NCBI GenBank assembly: GCA_020638975.1
Contig: JACKHN010000005.1
Coordinates: 124,001 to 188,000, forward strand
DNA length: 64,000 nucleotides
DNA from: Planctomycetaceae bacterium
GTDB lineage: Bacteria; Planctomycetota; Planctomycetia; Pirellulales; Pirellulaceae
Reading direction: 5' to 3'
Each line of letters begins with the position of its first letter. Within the stretch, counting starts at the first letter, position 1. Below the pieces are notes generated by a model. It was not told the DNA's origin. It saw nothing but the letters and a program-made list of their open reading frames with translations, and made no database searches. A program made the position numbers and the translations under genes. Positions 17,230 to 25,110 of this stretch are shown here, piece after piece.

Positions 17230-17230
17230 A

Positions 17231-17542
17231 ATGTTCATCGCCAAAGTAACCGGTTCGCTGGTGTCGACGCAGAAAGTCGAAACGATGGTCGGCTATAAGC
17301 TGCTTATCGTCGAGCCTTACCGGTTGGAAGCGAAGCAACGCAAGAAACTCGAGACGACAGGACGCACGTTTGTTGCTGTGGATACGCTTGGCGCCGGCCA
17401 AGGGGATTACGTTTTGATCACTCAAGGATCGAGTGCTCGGCTGACGGCGGAAACAAAGAACATGCCGATTGATTGTGTTGTCGTGGGACTCGTTGATCAA
17501 GTCCATGTCGACAGCCGAAAGGTGTACTCGAAAGAGGACTAG
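17231..17542 (+). CDS. BMC-P pentameric shell vertex protein (EutN/CcmL) 1
   Basis: A 103-residue EutN/CcmL-type protein that forms pentamers at the vertices of the shell. It shows MFIAKVTGSLVSTQK at the start, YKLLIVEP, VAVDTLGAGQGDYVLITQGSS in the middle and IDCVVVGLVDQV. The ATG lies one base after the ackA stop with GGAG upstream, so the true start is 17231 although the frame is open further back. It is the first of three BMC-P genes in the operon. Confidence 0.93.
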   Translation: MFIAKVTGSLVSTQKVETMVGYKLLIVEPYRLEAKQRKKLETTGRTFVAVDTLGAGQGDYVLITQGSSARLTAETKNMPIDCVVVGLVDQVHVDSRKVYSKED

Positions 17543-17607
17543 CGTCCACGCTTCGACTTCCTCCCCTAACTGAAAACTGAACACTTAGCACTGAAAACTA
17601 CCCTCTC

Positions 17608-19041
17608 ATGCAAATCAACGAATCAATCATCCGCGACGTCGTCGCGCAAGTGCTGGCCGAAGTCAGCAAAGCTCCGATGGTCAGCAGCAAGGGCTACTCT
17701 GGTCGGCACGGTATCTTCACCGATGTCAACGAAGCGGTTGCCGCCGCACGCGATGCCTTCGAGCAACTCTCGCAGCGTGGCATGGAAGATCGCAAACGAA
17801 TCATCGATCACATTCGTCGTATCTCGATCGACAATTGCGTCGAACTCGGCACGATGGAGATGAACGAGACAAAGATCGGGCGGCTCGAGCACAAGATCGA
17901 GAAGCTCAAGACGTTGGGCGAGAAGACGCCGGGCACTGAGTTCATGACCAGCCAAGTGTATAGCGGCGATCGTGGCTTGGCCGTGATCGAGCACGCTCCC
18001 TTCGGTGTCATCGGTGCGATTACTCCAGTGACACATTCATTGCCGACGATCACCGGCAACGCCGTGAGCATGATTGCTTCGGGCAATTCGCTTGTCGTGA
18101 ATCCGCATCCCAGCGGCAAGAAAGTCGCTGCCGAAGGAGTCCGCCGGTTCAACGAGGCGATCTACCGCGACCTTGGCATCGACAATCTGATCTGTGTAAT
18201 CGCCGAGCCGACGCTCGAATCCGCGGCTGGCATCTTTGGTCATCGCGGCGTCAACCTGATCTGTGTGACAGGCGGCCCAATGGTGGCCCGTGCGGCACTG
18301 AACAGCGGTAAGCGAGCGATTGTCGCCGGCCCAGGCAACCCGCCCGTGGTCGTCGACGAAACGGCTGATCTGGATAATGCCGCTCGCTGCATCATCCAAG
18401 GCGGAGCCTACGACAACAATCTCCTTTGCATCGCCGAGAAGGAAGTCTTCGTCGTTGAACAAGTCTTCGATCGGATGATGCAAGCCATGGAACGAGCCGG
18501 CGCTGCACGCTTGAATGCTCGCGAAGTTGAGGAACTGACACGTAATGCGATCGTCAAAGTGGGTGACGACAACCATGATGCCCCGGCGAAAGATTTCCTC
18601 GGCCAAGACGCAGCAGTCCTGGCACGCGGTGCTGGTAGGAGCGTGTCGCAAGACACTGAGTTGCTGTTCGGCGAAACGGACGAGTCGAATCCATTCGTCC
18701 CCGTTGAACAAATGATGCCGTTCGTTCCTTTTGTTCGTTGTCGCAATGTCGACGAGGCGATTGAAAAGGCGAGGCATTACGAGCATGGCTTCCGCCACAC
18801 GGCGATCATTCATTCGCACAACGTCAAGAACATGACAAAGATGGGCAAGATCATGGACACGACCTTGTTCGTGAAGAACGGGCCGTGCATGGCAGCTCTT
18901 GGTCTTGGCGGCGAAGGATACTTGTCGTTCTCGATCGCTGGCCCAACCGGCGAAGGCGTCACGACACCGTTGACGTTCACTCGCGAACGACGCTGCTCGA
19001 TGATTGATGATTTGTGGATATTAGGTAAACCGAAGAACTGA
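17608..19041 (+). CDS. CoA-acylating aldehyde dehydrogenase (PduP/EutE type)
   Basis: A 477-residue enzyme. It opens with an encapsulation peptide (INESIIRDVVAQVLAEVS, residues 3-20) and a linker, followed by the aldehyde dehydrogenase fold: GVIGAITPVTHSLPTI, the glycine-rich ICVTGGPMV, and catalytic Cys in DNNLLCIAEKEVFV. It oxidises an aldehyde to acyl-CoA with NAD+ inside the shell. In the planctomycete pathway the substrate is expected to be lactaldehyde made by the class II aldolase of the same operon. CoA is recycled by PduL. Confidence 0.94.
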   Translation: MQINESIIRDVVAQVLAEVSKAPMVSSKGYSGRHGIFTDVNEAVAAARDAFEQLSQRGMEDRKRIIDHIRRISIDNCVELGTMEMNETKIGRLEHKIEKLKTLGEKTPGTEFMTSQVYSGDRGLAVIEHAPFGVIGAITPVTHSLPTITGNAVSMIASGNSLVVNPHPSGKKVAAEGVRRFNEAIYRDLGIDNLICVIAEPTLESAAGIFGHRGVNLICVTGGPMVARAALNSGKRAIVAGPGNPPVVVDETADLDNAARCIIQGGAYDNNLLCIAEKEVFVVEQVFDRMMQAMERAGAARLNAREVEELTRNAIVKVGDDNHDAPAKDFLGQDAAVLARGAGRSVSQDTELLFGETDESNPFVPVEQMMPFVPFVRCRNVDEAIEKARHYEHGFRHTAIIHSHNVKNMTKMGKIMDTTLFVKNGPCMAALGLGGEGYLSFSIAGPTGEGVTTPLTFTRERRCSMIDDLWILGKPKN

Positions 19042-19046
19042 GTTGC

Positions 19047-19117
19047 TTGGTCATTGGTCATTCAGGCTTGTGCATTCTCGCTAAAAAAATGACCAGGTCC
19101 GAATGACCAATGACCAA
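19047..19117. repeat. GGTCATTGGTCATT perfect inverted repeat
   Basis: TTGGTCATTGGTCATTC (19047-19063) and GAATGACCAATGACCAA (19101-19117) are perfect reverse complements, 17 bases each. They lie between the aldehyde dehydrogenase and the second BMC-P gene and are related to 15251-15318. They could be an attenuating or RNA-processing hairpin in the operon transcript. Confidence 0.7.
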
Positions 19118-19131
19118 CAGGGACAAGATAG

Positions 19132-19386
19132 ATGTTAAAAGGCCTTGTCATTGGAACTGCGACCTCGACGGTGAAACATGCGTCGATGCAGGCACAACGG
19201 TTGCTCGTTGTCCAGCCGCAGTTGATTGATGGCAAGCCGGATGGTGATCCGTTGTTAGCGGTGGACATCATTGGCGCTGGAGTTGGCGAATCGGTGATGC
19301 TGACGAGCGACGGTCGTGGTGCCCGTGAGTACCTCGCGGTCGATGCCACACCAGTCCGCTGGACGACGATCGGAATCGCAGATTAA
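19132..19386 (+). CDS. BMC-P pentameric shell vertex protein 2
   Basis: This is an 84-residue EutN/CcmL protein. It begins MLKGLVIGTATSTVKH, has QRLLVVQPQLIDG, the core AVDIIGAGVGESVMLTSDG and ends TIGIAD. It is shorter than the other two BMC-P proteins because it lacks their C-terminal tails. Its stop overlaps the start of the 87-aa gene by one base (TAATG). Confidence 0.92.
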   Translation: MLKGLVIGTATSTVKHASMQAQRLLVVQPQLIDGKPDGDPLLAVDIIGAGVGESVMLTSDGRGAREYLAVDATPVRWTTIGIAD

Positions 19387-19649
19387 TGAATCAGTCATTT
19401 GATCCAGAGTTTATAGACCGAATTGTACAAGAAGTCATTCGACGCTTGGTGAGCCGAGGGCTTGTGCTCGATGGAGCGGCGAGCGTGGATGAGACGGAGT
19501 TGGCTGTTAGCGACAAGGTTGTCACCCTAGCTACGTTGGATGGAAAGCTGTTGGGAGTGAAGCGATTGGTCGTCGGTGGCCGATCGATTGTCACGCCGGC
19601 GGTAAAAGACGAACTGAAGGACCGGTCGATTGAACTTGTGAGACGTTAA
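19386..19649 (+). CDS. Small unknown microcompartment-associated protein with encapsulation-like helix
   Basis: An 87-residue protein of unknown function, translationally coupled to the BMC-P gene before it. Residues 5-25 (DPEFIDRIVQEVIRRLVSRG) form an amphipathic helix like the targeting peptides on PduL and the aldehyde dehydrogenase. A short linker and a compact C-terminal domain follow, with VSDKVVTLATLDGKLLGVKR and IVTPAVKDELKDRSIELV. The wording resembles short strands found next to BMC enzymes, but no catalytic residue is obvious. I infer a luminal scaffold or adaptor. It is a real gene by its place in the operon and its coupling. Confidence 0.75.
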   Translation: MNQSFDPEFIDRIVQEVIRRLVSRGLVLDGAASVDETELAVSDKVVTLATLDGKLLGVKRLVVGGRSIVTPAVKDELKDRSIELVRR

Positions 19650-19702
19650 GAGGGATTTGTGAGCTGGGTTGCAACTCAGCCTGCGAGAGTAACGCAAAGA
19701 CA

Positions 19703-20014
19703 ATGCGAATTGCCAAAATAATCGGAAAGATCACGCTCAGCCGCTCGCTGCCAGAATTTGCTGGTGCAAGTTTGCGGCTGGCTGTTCCGTTGTCGTTGGC
19801 GAACTTGACGGACGCCGAACATCCTTTGGGCGAAGAGCTTGTACTGTGGGACGAATTCGGATCGGGCGTCGGCGATCTGGTGGCTTTAAGTGAAGGTGGC
19901 GAGGCCGCTCAGCCCTTTCGCCCAAAAGATAAGCCGGTCGACGCGTATAACGCGGCGATCCTGGATGGTATCGATCTCAATGCGACACAATTGCGAAAAC
20001 TAAAATTCAAATAG
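19703..20014 (+). CDS. BMC-P pentameric shell vertex protein 3
   Basis: A 103-residue EutN/CcmL protein: MRIAKIIGKITLSRSLPEF, LRLAVPLSLANL, and ELVLWDEFGSGVGDLVALSE, with a C-terminal extension containing PVDAYNAAILDGIDL. The extension is unlike those of the other two copies. Three distinct vertex proteins suggest mixed or specialised vertices. Confidence 0.9.
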   Translation: MRIAKIIGKITLSRSLPEFAGASLRLAVPLSLANLTDAEHPLGEELVLWDEFGSGVGDLVALSEGGEAAQPFRPKDKPVDAYNAAILDGIDLNATQLRKLKFK

Positions 20015-20029
20015 TGAAATGTAGGAACC

Positions 20030-20896
20030 ATGGCTAACGCACATAAGATCAAACAAGACATCTGCGAGATTGGACGCCGCCTTTATAACAAAGGTTTCGC
20101 CGCCGCAAACGATGGAAACATCACGGTTCGAATCAGCGACAACGAAGTGCTCTGCACTCCGACGATGCACTCGAAAGGCTTTCTTAAGCCCGACGACATC
20201 TCGACCGTTGATATGACAGGAAAACAACTCTCGGGCCGCAAGAAGCGATCGAGCGAGGCTCTGCTGCATCTGGAAATCTACAAGAATCGGCCTGACATAA
20301 AGAGCGTCGTCCACTGCCATCCGCCTCATGCGACGGCGTTCGCGATCGCTCGCGAGCCCATACCGCAGTGCGTGCTGCCGGAAGTCGAAGTGTTCCTTGG
20401 CGATGTGCCGATCACCAAGTACGAGACGCCTGGCGGTCAAGCGTTTGCCGATACGATCATTCCGTTTGTCCAAAAGACGAACGTCATTATCCTCGCGAAC
20501 CATGGCACCGTCAGTTACGGCGTGGATGTCGAGCAAGCCTACTGGTGGACCGAGATCCTTGACGCCTATTGCCGGATGCTCATGCTTGCCAAGAGCCTTG
20601 GCAAGGTGAATTACTTCGATGAAACCAAGGAACGGGAGTTGTTGGAACTGAAGCAAAACTGGGGATGGGCCGACCCTCGCAATACGAAAGAGTACGAGGA
20701 CTGTGACATCTGTGCCAACGATATCTTCCGAGAGAGTTGGAAAGATTCCGGTGTCGAACGTCGGGCTTTCGAGGCTCCTCCAGCGATGGGACCGAAGCGA
20801 GGCAGTTCGTCTCCTGCAGCCAGCAACGACGCAAGCCAAGAGGCATTGATCAAAGCGATCACCGACCGCGTCGTGGCCGAGTTAGCGAAACGTTAA
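20030..20896 (+). CDS. Class II aldolase (fuculose/rhamnulose-1-phosphate type) with C-terminal encapsulation peptide
   Basis: A 288-residue protein. The aldolase domain (about 1-220) has NDGNITVRISDNEVLCTP, SSEALLHLEIY, the zinc-binding HCHPPHATAFA and ANHGTVSYG. After a Pro/Ser-rich linker the last 20 residues (QEALIKAITDRVVAELAKR) form an amphipathic helix like the N-terminal peptides of PduL and the dehydrogenase, so targeting is at the C-terminus here. It would cleave fuculose-1-phosphate or rhamnulose-1-phosphate to dihydroxyacetone phosphate and lactaldehyde. AGGA precedes the ATG. Confidence 0.92.
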   Translation: MANAHKIKQDICEIGRRLYNKGFAAANDGNITVRISDNEVLCTPTMHSKGFLKPDDISTVDMTGKQLSGRKKRSSEALLHLEIYKNRPDIKSVVHCHPPHATAFAIAREPIPQCVLPEVEVFLGDVPITKYETPGGQAFADTIIPFVQKTNVIILANHGTVSYGVDVEQAYWWTEILDAYCRMLMLAKSLGKVNYFDETKERELLELKQNWGWADPRNTKEYEDCDICANDIFRESWKDSGVERRAFEAPPAMGPKRGSSSPAASNDASQEALIKAITDRVVAELAKR

Positions 20897-20900
20897 ATCT

Positions 20901-20952
20901 GTAGGGTGGGCTGTGCCCATCATTAACGAACGGTGGGCACAGCCCACCCTAC
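20901..20952. repeat. GTAGGGTGGGC hairpin between aldolase and dehydrogenase genes
   Basis: GTAGGGTGGGCTGTGCCCAT (20901-20920) pairs with GTGGGCACAGCCCACCCTAC (20933-20952) at 19 of 20 bases. Similar GTAGGGT-ended hairpins are at 48045-48099 and 60395-60445. Confidence 0.7.
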
Positions 20953-20963
20953 GAGGAAGAAAT

Positions 20964-21905
20964 ATGAAAGTCAGTATTATCGGTGGTGGCGGATTGGTTG
21001 GTTCGAGCGCGGGATTCGCGTTGCAATGCGGCGGCGTGGTGCGAGAGATTGCGCTGATTGACGTGAACCAAGAACTGGCACTTGGCCAGGCCTTAGACAT
21101 CATGCACGGCGGACCTAGCACGGCGGACCAAATCATTTCCTCCGGCAGTTACGAACACATTCCCGATAGCGACGTGATCTGCATCACCGCGGGCCTGCGG
21201 CGTAAACCCGATGAATCCCGGCTCGATTTGATCAATCGCAACACGGATCTGTTTCTGGGAATCCTCGACAGCGTAAAGAGCGTCGGCACCAAAAAAGACG
21301 CGATTGTCTTTGTGGTTTCCAATCCAGTCGACATCTTGACGTACGTCGCGGCAGATCGACTTGGGCTCCCTCTCAATCAGGTTATTGGACTCGGGACTCA
21401 ACTCGATACCATTCGTTTCCGCAGCCTGATCGCCAAAAAACTCGGCACACCACCCACGCAAACATCCGCGTTAATCCTCGGCGAACATGGCGACAGCATG
21501 GTGCCGATCTGGTCCAGCGCGACGGTCGCAGGTTTGGCGTTAGATAAGTATCCCGGTTGGACCGCCAACTTAGGGAACGAACTCTTTAAGCGAACCAAAG
21601 GCTCCGGCGCGGAAGTCATCAGTCGTAAAGGTGGCGCAGGCTTTGCGGTCGGGATCGCCATACGAGATGTCATCCACTCGATCGCACTTGATCAACGCCG
21701 CGTTCTACCTGTCTCGTCGGTCCAACAAGGTTGCTACGGCATCCGCAATGTTGCCTTGTCGGTACCGACCGTTGTTGGGCGAAGCGGTGTCGTCGACCGC
21801 CATGAAATCGATCTGTGGCCCAAGGAAATGCAAGGCCTTCGCAACAGCGGCAACGTGTTGCGTCAGACGCTCGAAACGGTCCTGGCTCGTATCGGTCGCA
21901 GTTAG
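20964..21905 (+). CDS. Lactate/malate dehydrogenase of the microcompartment operon
   Basis: A 313-residue NAD-dependent 2-hydroxyacid dehydrogenase of the LDH/MDH family. It has VSIIGGGGLVGSSAGFAL for NAD, LIDVNQE with the Asp that selects NAD, the catalytic His in LGEHGDSMVP and the substrate-loop segment AGLRRKPDESRLDLINRN. The residue aligned with LDH Gln102 is Arg, as in malate dehydrogenases. GAGGA precedes the ATG at 20964. The frame is open to 20913, but that part is the hairpin. As last gene of the operon it probably rebalances NADH made by the aldehyde dehydrogenase; the true substrate is uncertain. Confidence 0.88.
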   Translation: MKVSIIGGGGLVGSSAGFALQCGGVVREIALIDVNQELALGQALDIMHGGPSTADQIISSGSYEHIPDSDVICITAGLRRKPDESRLDLINRNTDLFLGILDSVKSVGTKKDAIVFVVSNPVDILTYVAADRLGLPLNQVIGLGTQLDTIRFRSLIAKKLGTPPTQTSALILGEHGDSMVPIWSSATVAGLALDKYPGWTANLGNELFKRTKGSGAEVISRKGGAGFAVGIAIRDVIHSIALDQRRVLPVSSVQQGCYGIRNVALSVPTVVGRSGVVDRHEIDLWPKEMQGLRNSGNVLRQTLETVLARIGRS

Positions 21906-22039
21906 TGCGAGTCGCATGGGCGAACGGCGACTTTGGCGGTCTGAATCCCAAGATTTGTTGCCGAATCAACGCTCCACCTATTCGAGGTCCGCTCTAGACA
22001 GACGTATCAGTTGCTGACGGCAGACGAGCGATACCTGTG

Positions 22040-23083
22040 CTAACAGTTGGCGAGTTCGACAACGCCTTCGGCCTCGAGATATAGCCGTTCTAAATCGTCA
22101 CGTGGTCCTGCTACGGTGACCGCGTCACCCGCAGAGAACGACTGATTGCCGCCTGGTCGCGTCGGGACCTTGGCGTCCTGGCTGCGCACTGCGACGAAGA
22201 CAACGGTGTGCAAGCGTTCGCCGATGCTGCGAACGGTCTCGCCGACGAGTGACGAACCTTCCTCGATCCGGAATTCGCCGAGTTCGATGTTGCCGCTGCG
22301 ATTGCTGTGAAGAAACTGTGCATGCTTGGGACGCAGTATCGCATCGGCGATGTTGTGCCCCGCGGTTGTATAAGGCGAGACGACGAGCGTAGCCCCCGCG
22401 CGTTCCATACGTCGCGCGGCACTGTCATTGCTGGCTCGACACGCAATGAAAGCGTCGGCGTTCAATTCGTGAGCGCATAGCGTAACGAAGACGTTCTCGG
22501 CATCAGAACTCGTCGCGCAAATGATGCCTTTCGCACGATCGATACCGGCTTGATGAAGCACTTCGTCATCGGTCGAGTTGCCTTGAACTGCGAGGAAATT
22601 GTGATCAAGTGCTTCTTCCACGATACGTGGCTCGCAATCTACGACGACGAACGGCACGTTCGCTTTCGCCAGTTCATCCGCGACGGTTCGTCCGATACGT
22701 CCAAAGCCGCAGATAATGAGATGATCCTGGAGCCGATCGATTTTGTTTTGCATCTTTTGCTTCCGCGTGGATTGATACGTGACGGCGATCTGGACGAGCG
22801 AAGTAATGCTGTAAGTCGCGCTGCCGATACCGAACAAGAGCAGGATGGCTGCAAATTTCTCCCCCGTCGGTGAAAGTCCTTGATCGCCGTATCCAACGGT
22901 GGTGATCGTAATCAGCGTAAAAAACAACGATTTCCAGAGATCCCAATTGTTTTCGTGCTCGATGTACCAGAACCCCAACGTGCCGAACACGACGACCGTC
23001 AACAAGATGGCGACGCAGCGTGTTGCGGCTCGCAGCTCTTCGCTGGCGAGGCTGATTCGAGTAGACCGGGTGGAGTGCAGCAT
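22040..23083 (-). CDS. Potassium channel with TrkA-N and TrkA-C domains
   Basis: A 347-residue protein. Two membrane helices flank the pore loop with the K+ selectivity filter TTVGYGD (about residues 58-64). A TrkA-N/RCK domain follows (about 105-230; IICGFGRIGRTVADEL binds nucleotide), then a TrkA-C domain (about 265-340). It is a 2-TM, MthK-like channel gated by cytoplasmic ligand. The frame is open 12 codons upstream to a TTG, but the ATG at 23083 is preferred. It is convergent with the microcompartment operon. Confidence 0.9.
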   Translation of the reverse strand: MLHSTRSTRISLASEELRAATRCVAILLTVVVFGTLGFWYIEHENNWDLWKSLFFTLITITTVGYGDQGLSPTGEKFAAILLLFGIGSATYSITSLVQIAVTYQSTRKQKMQNKIDRLQDHLIICGFGRIGRTVADELAKANVPFVVVDCEPRIVEEALDHNFLAVQGNSTDDEVLHQAGIDRAKGIICATSSDAENVFVTLCAHELNADAFIACRASNDSAARRMERAGATLVVSPYTTAGHNIADAILRPKHAQFLHSNRSGNIELGEFRIEEGSSLVGETVRSIGERLHTVVFVAVRSQDAKVPTRPGGNQSFSAGDAVTVAGPRDDLERLYLEAEGVVELANC

Positions 23084-23207
23084 GATGTTTCTGGATCGGT
23101 AACGAACTTCGCTTGGCAAAGATACGTTACAAACTCAACATCGGCGGTGCGGTCGTAGCGATTATGCCGGCGCACCGCCCTCCCCTGCCCGTCCAACTCG
23201 CGCCACT

Positions 23208-24113
23208 TCAGTTTGCTTCCGCTTTGCGGCGTTTGATCATTGTGATCTCATTGCCATGCTCATTATGTCGTACTTCATCCATAAACGTATGGATTAGCAA
23301 CAGGCCGCGACCACTAAGCTTTTCGATGTTCGAGGGGTCTCGCGGATCGGGAATCTTTGATGGGTCAAAGCCGGGCCCTTCGTCTCGGATGACGATACAT
23401 GCTTCGTCGCGATTCGTTGTCAACTCGATATGAACGCGCCGATCGCGGTACGGATCGATGATTCGTCGTTCGCTGATCAGCTTGCGGTAGGGTTTACCAG
23501 AGTCCTCGTCACGCAACTTCGAAGAAACTTCCAAGTTGCCGTGAATCATCGCGTTCACCAGCGACTCGTCGATAGCCGTTGCGACGCACATGATGCCCGC
23601 GTCGTCACAGATTCCCATCTCCAGAAGTTGATCTCGAATTCGTGCAATGACGGCTGGCACGAGTGAATCGTCGTTGTATAGAGAGAACGTCAAGTGTGAA
23701 CTCGTCTGACATTCGATCAGTCGCCTCGCCATGCGATCCGCGCGGGAGAGCGAAAGAATCTGCCGAACCGTTTCGACTAGCAGAGTCTCGGCTTTGCGTT
23801 TGGGAACATAACTTGCTGCCCCGCGATGCAACGCCTCTGTCGCGATATCCTCCGTGCCCGCTGCGGTGGTCAGAATGACGGGAAGTGATGTGAACTCTCG
23901 CCGAAGTTGCTCGACAAGCTCCAACCCGTTCATCTCCGGCATATGGAGATCCGTTACGACGAGCAAAGGCTGCTCGGTGCGTACACTCTCTAGTCCCGCA
24001 CGACCGTCGACCGCCAGGGCGACTCGGAATCCGGCATCTTCCAAGATGAACTGCATGTGCGCAGCTTGGGTCGGACTGTCTTCAACCAGTAAAATAAGTT
24101 CAGTGTCGCTCAT
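23208..24113 (-). CDS. Response regulator fused to an anti-sigma (RsbW-like) ATPase domain
   Basis: A 301-residue protein. The receiver domain (about 5-120) has the acidic pair in VEDSPTQ, the phospho-Asp in VVTDLHMPEMNG, LTTAAG, and Lys in YVPKRKAE. The C-terminal HATPase (about 165-295) shows the N-box IDESLVNAMIHGN, then DEGPGFDPSKIPDP and GRGLLLIHTFMDEV, which is the RsbW/SpoIIAB style. No His phosphoacceptor is present, so it is not a histidine kinase. It would let a phosphorylation signal control partner switching, possibly with PP2C phosphatases of the kind at 1-1042. Confidence 0.88.
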   Translation of the reverse strand: MSDTELILLVEDSPTQAAHMQFILEDAGFRVALAVDGRAGLESVRTEQPLLVVTDLHMPEMNGLELVEQLRREFTSLPVILTTAAGTEDIATEALHRGAASYVPKRKAETLLVETVRQILSLSRADRMARRLIECQTSSHLTFSLYNDDSLVPAVIARIRDQLLEMGICDDAGIMCVATAIDESLVNAMIHGNLEVSSKLRDEDSGKPYRKLISERRIIDPYRDRRVHIELTTNRDEACIVIRDEGPGFDPSKIPDPRDPSNIEKLSGRGLLLIHTFMDEVRHNEHGNEITMIKRRKAEAN

Positions 24114-24295
24114 GGTATCCCCCCCTCGCTAATGTTAGTCGACCGCGCCTCCTCGCGACACGCAAGTCCCCGTTGCGGAAATCGATGACTTTATCGGTGA
24201 AAGTTCGCAGGTAGGGCTCGGGTAGCAATGACTCGGCAGTCGCGACTAAGCTGAGGCTTCGGTGAAGTGAAGCCACAACATATCGAGGTCGATAA

Positions 24296-25099
24296 ATGTC
24301 TCGTCAACATCAGTGCACGCCAGGTAAGCCGATTCGACTCGCCGAAGTTTCCACAAAGGCAAAAAAACTTCACGATGATCGTAAGGAAGCCGAACAAGAG
24401 TTCGTGAAGCTCCGCGACGAATTGGTTGAGCTACAGCGAAAACTGTACGCAGAAGGAAAGCACAAACTTCTTATCGTTCTGCAGGCAATGGACGCGGGCG
24501 GCAAGGACGGTACGATTCGCCATCTGTTTCGCGGCGTTAATCCGCAGGGCGTTCGAGTAACTTCCTTCAAGAAGCCTTCGGAGGACGAGATGGCTCACGA
24601 TTACCTCTGGAGAATCCATCGGGCCGTTCCTGCCACTGGTATGATCGGCATATTCAATAGGTCGCACTACGAAGATGTCTTGGTCGTTCGCGTTGAGAAC
24701 CTCATTCCTGAGAAGGCTTGGAAGTTGCGATACGAGCACATCAATCACTTCGAAAAGATGTTGAGCGACACTGGCACGAGGATTCTGAAGTTTTATCTGC
24801 ACATCTCCCGTGAAGAGCAGGCCGAACGTTTCCAGGCACGGCTCGATGACCCGAAGAAAAATTGGAAGTTTTCCGTAGACGACTTAGAGAAAAGGAAGAA
24901 GTGGGATGAATATATGGCGGTGTACGAAGACGCAATCAACAACTGTACGACCAGTTGGGCACCATGGCACGTCATCCCATCAGATCAGAAGTGGTATCGC
25001 AATCTCGCGATTGGGCGAATCGTTGTGAATACACTTCGAGACTTGGCCCCAGAGTTTCCGAAGACAGTAATCGACCTGGGTAAGATTCGCGTCAAATAA
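24296..25099 (+). CDS. Polyphosphate kinase 2 family protein
   Basis: A 267-residue PPK2. It has Walker A LQAMDAGGKDGTI (about residues 62-74), the lid region GIFNRSHYEDVLVVRV (about 118-133), Walker B-like RILKFYLHIS and the C-terminal WAPWHVIPSDQKWYRN. It moves phosphate between polyphosphate and nucleoside mono- or diphosphates. The single-domain length and the FNRSHYEDVLV block fit the PPK2 class acting on NDP or NMP, but the class cannot be fixed by eye. It is far from the ppk1-ppx operon at 51767-55970. Confidence 0.92.
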   Translation: MSRQHQCTPGKPIRLAEVSTKAKKLHDDRKEAEQEFVKLRDELVELQRKLYAEGKHKLLIVLQAMDAGGKDGTIRHLFRGVNPQGVRVTSFKKPSEDEMAHDYLWRIHRAVPATGMIGIFNRSHYEDVLVVRVENLIPEKAWKLRYEHINHFEKMLSDTGTRILKFYLHISREEQAERFQARLDDPKKNWKFSVDDLEKRKKWDEYMAVYEDAINNCTTSWAPWHVIPSDQKWYRNLAIGRIVVNTLRDLAPEFPKTVIDLGKIRVK

Positions 25100-25110
25100 C
25101 GGCTATTCCG

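Noticed and set aside
13715..21905. The microcompartment operon as a new system
   Set aside because: Its gene set matches the described planctomycete fucose/rhamnose compartment; only the 87-aa protein and LDH-like substrate remain open.
24370..24935. Minus-strand open frames inside the PPK2 gene
   Set aside because: They are antisense to a well-conserved coding region and show no motif of their own.
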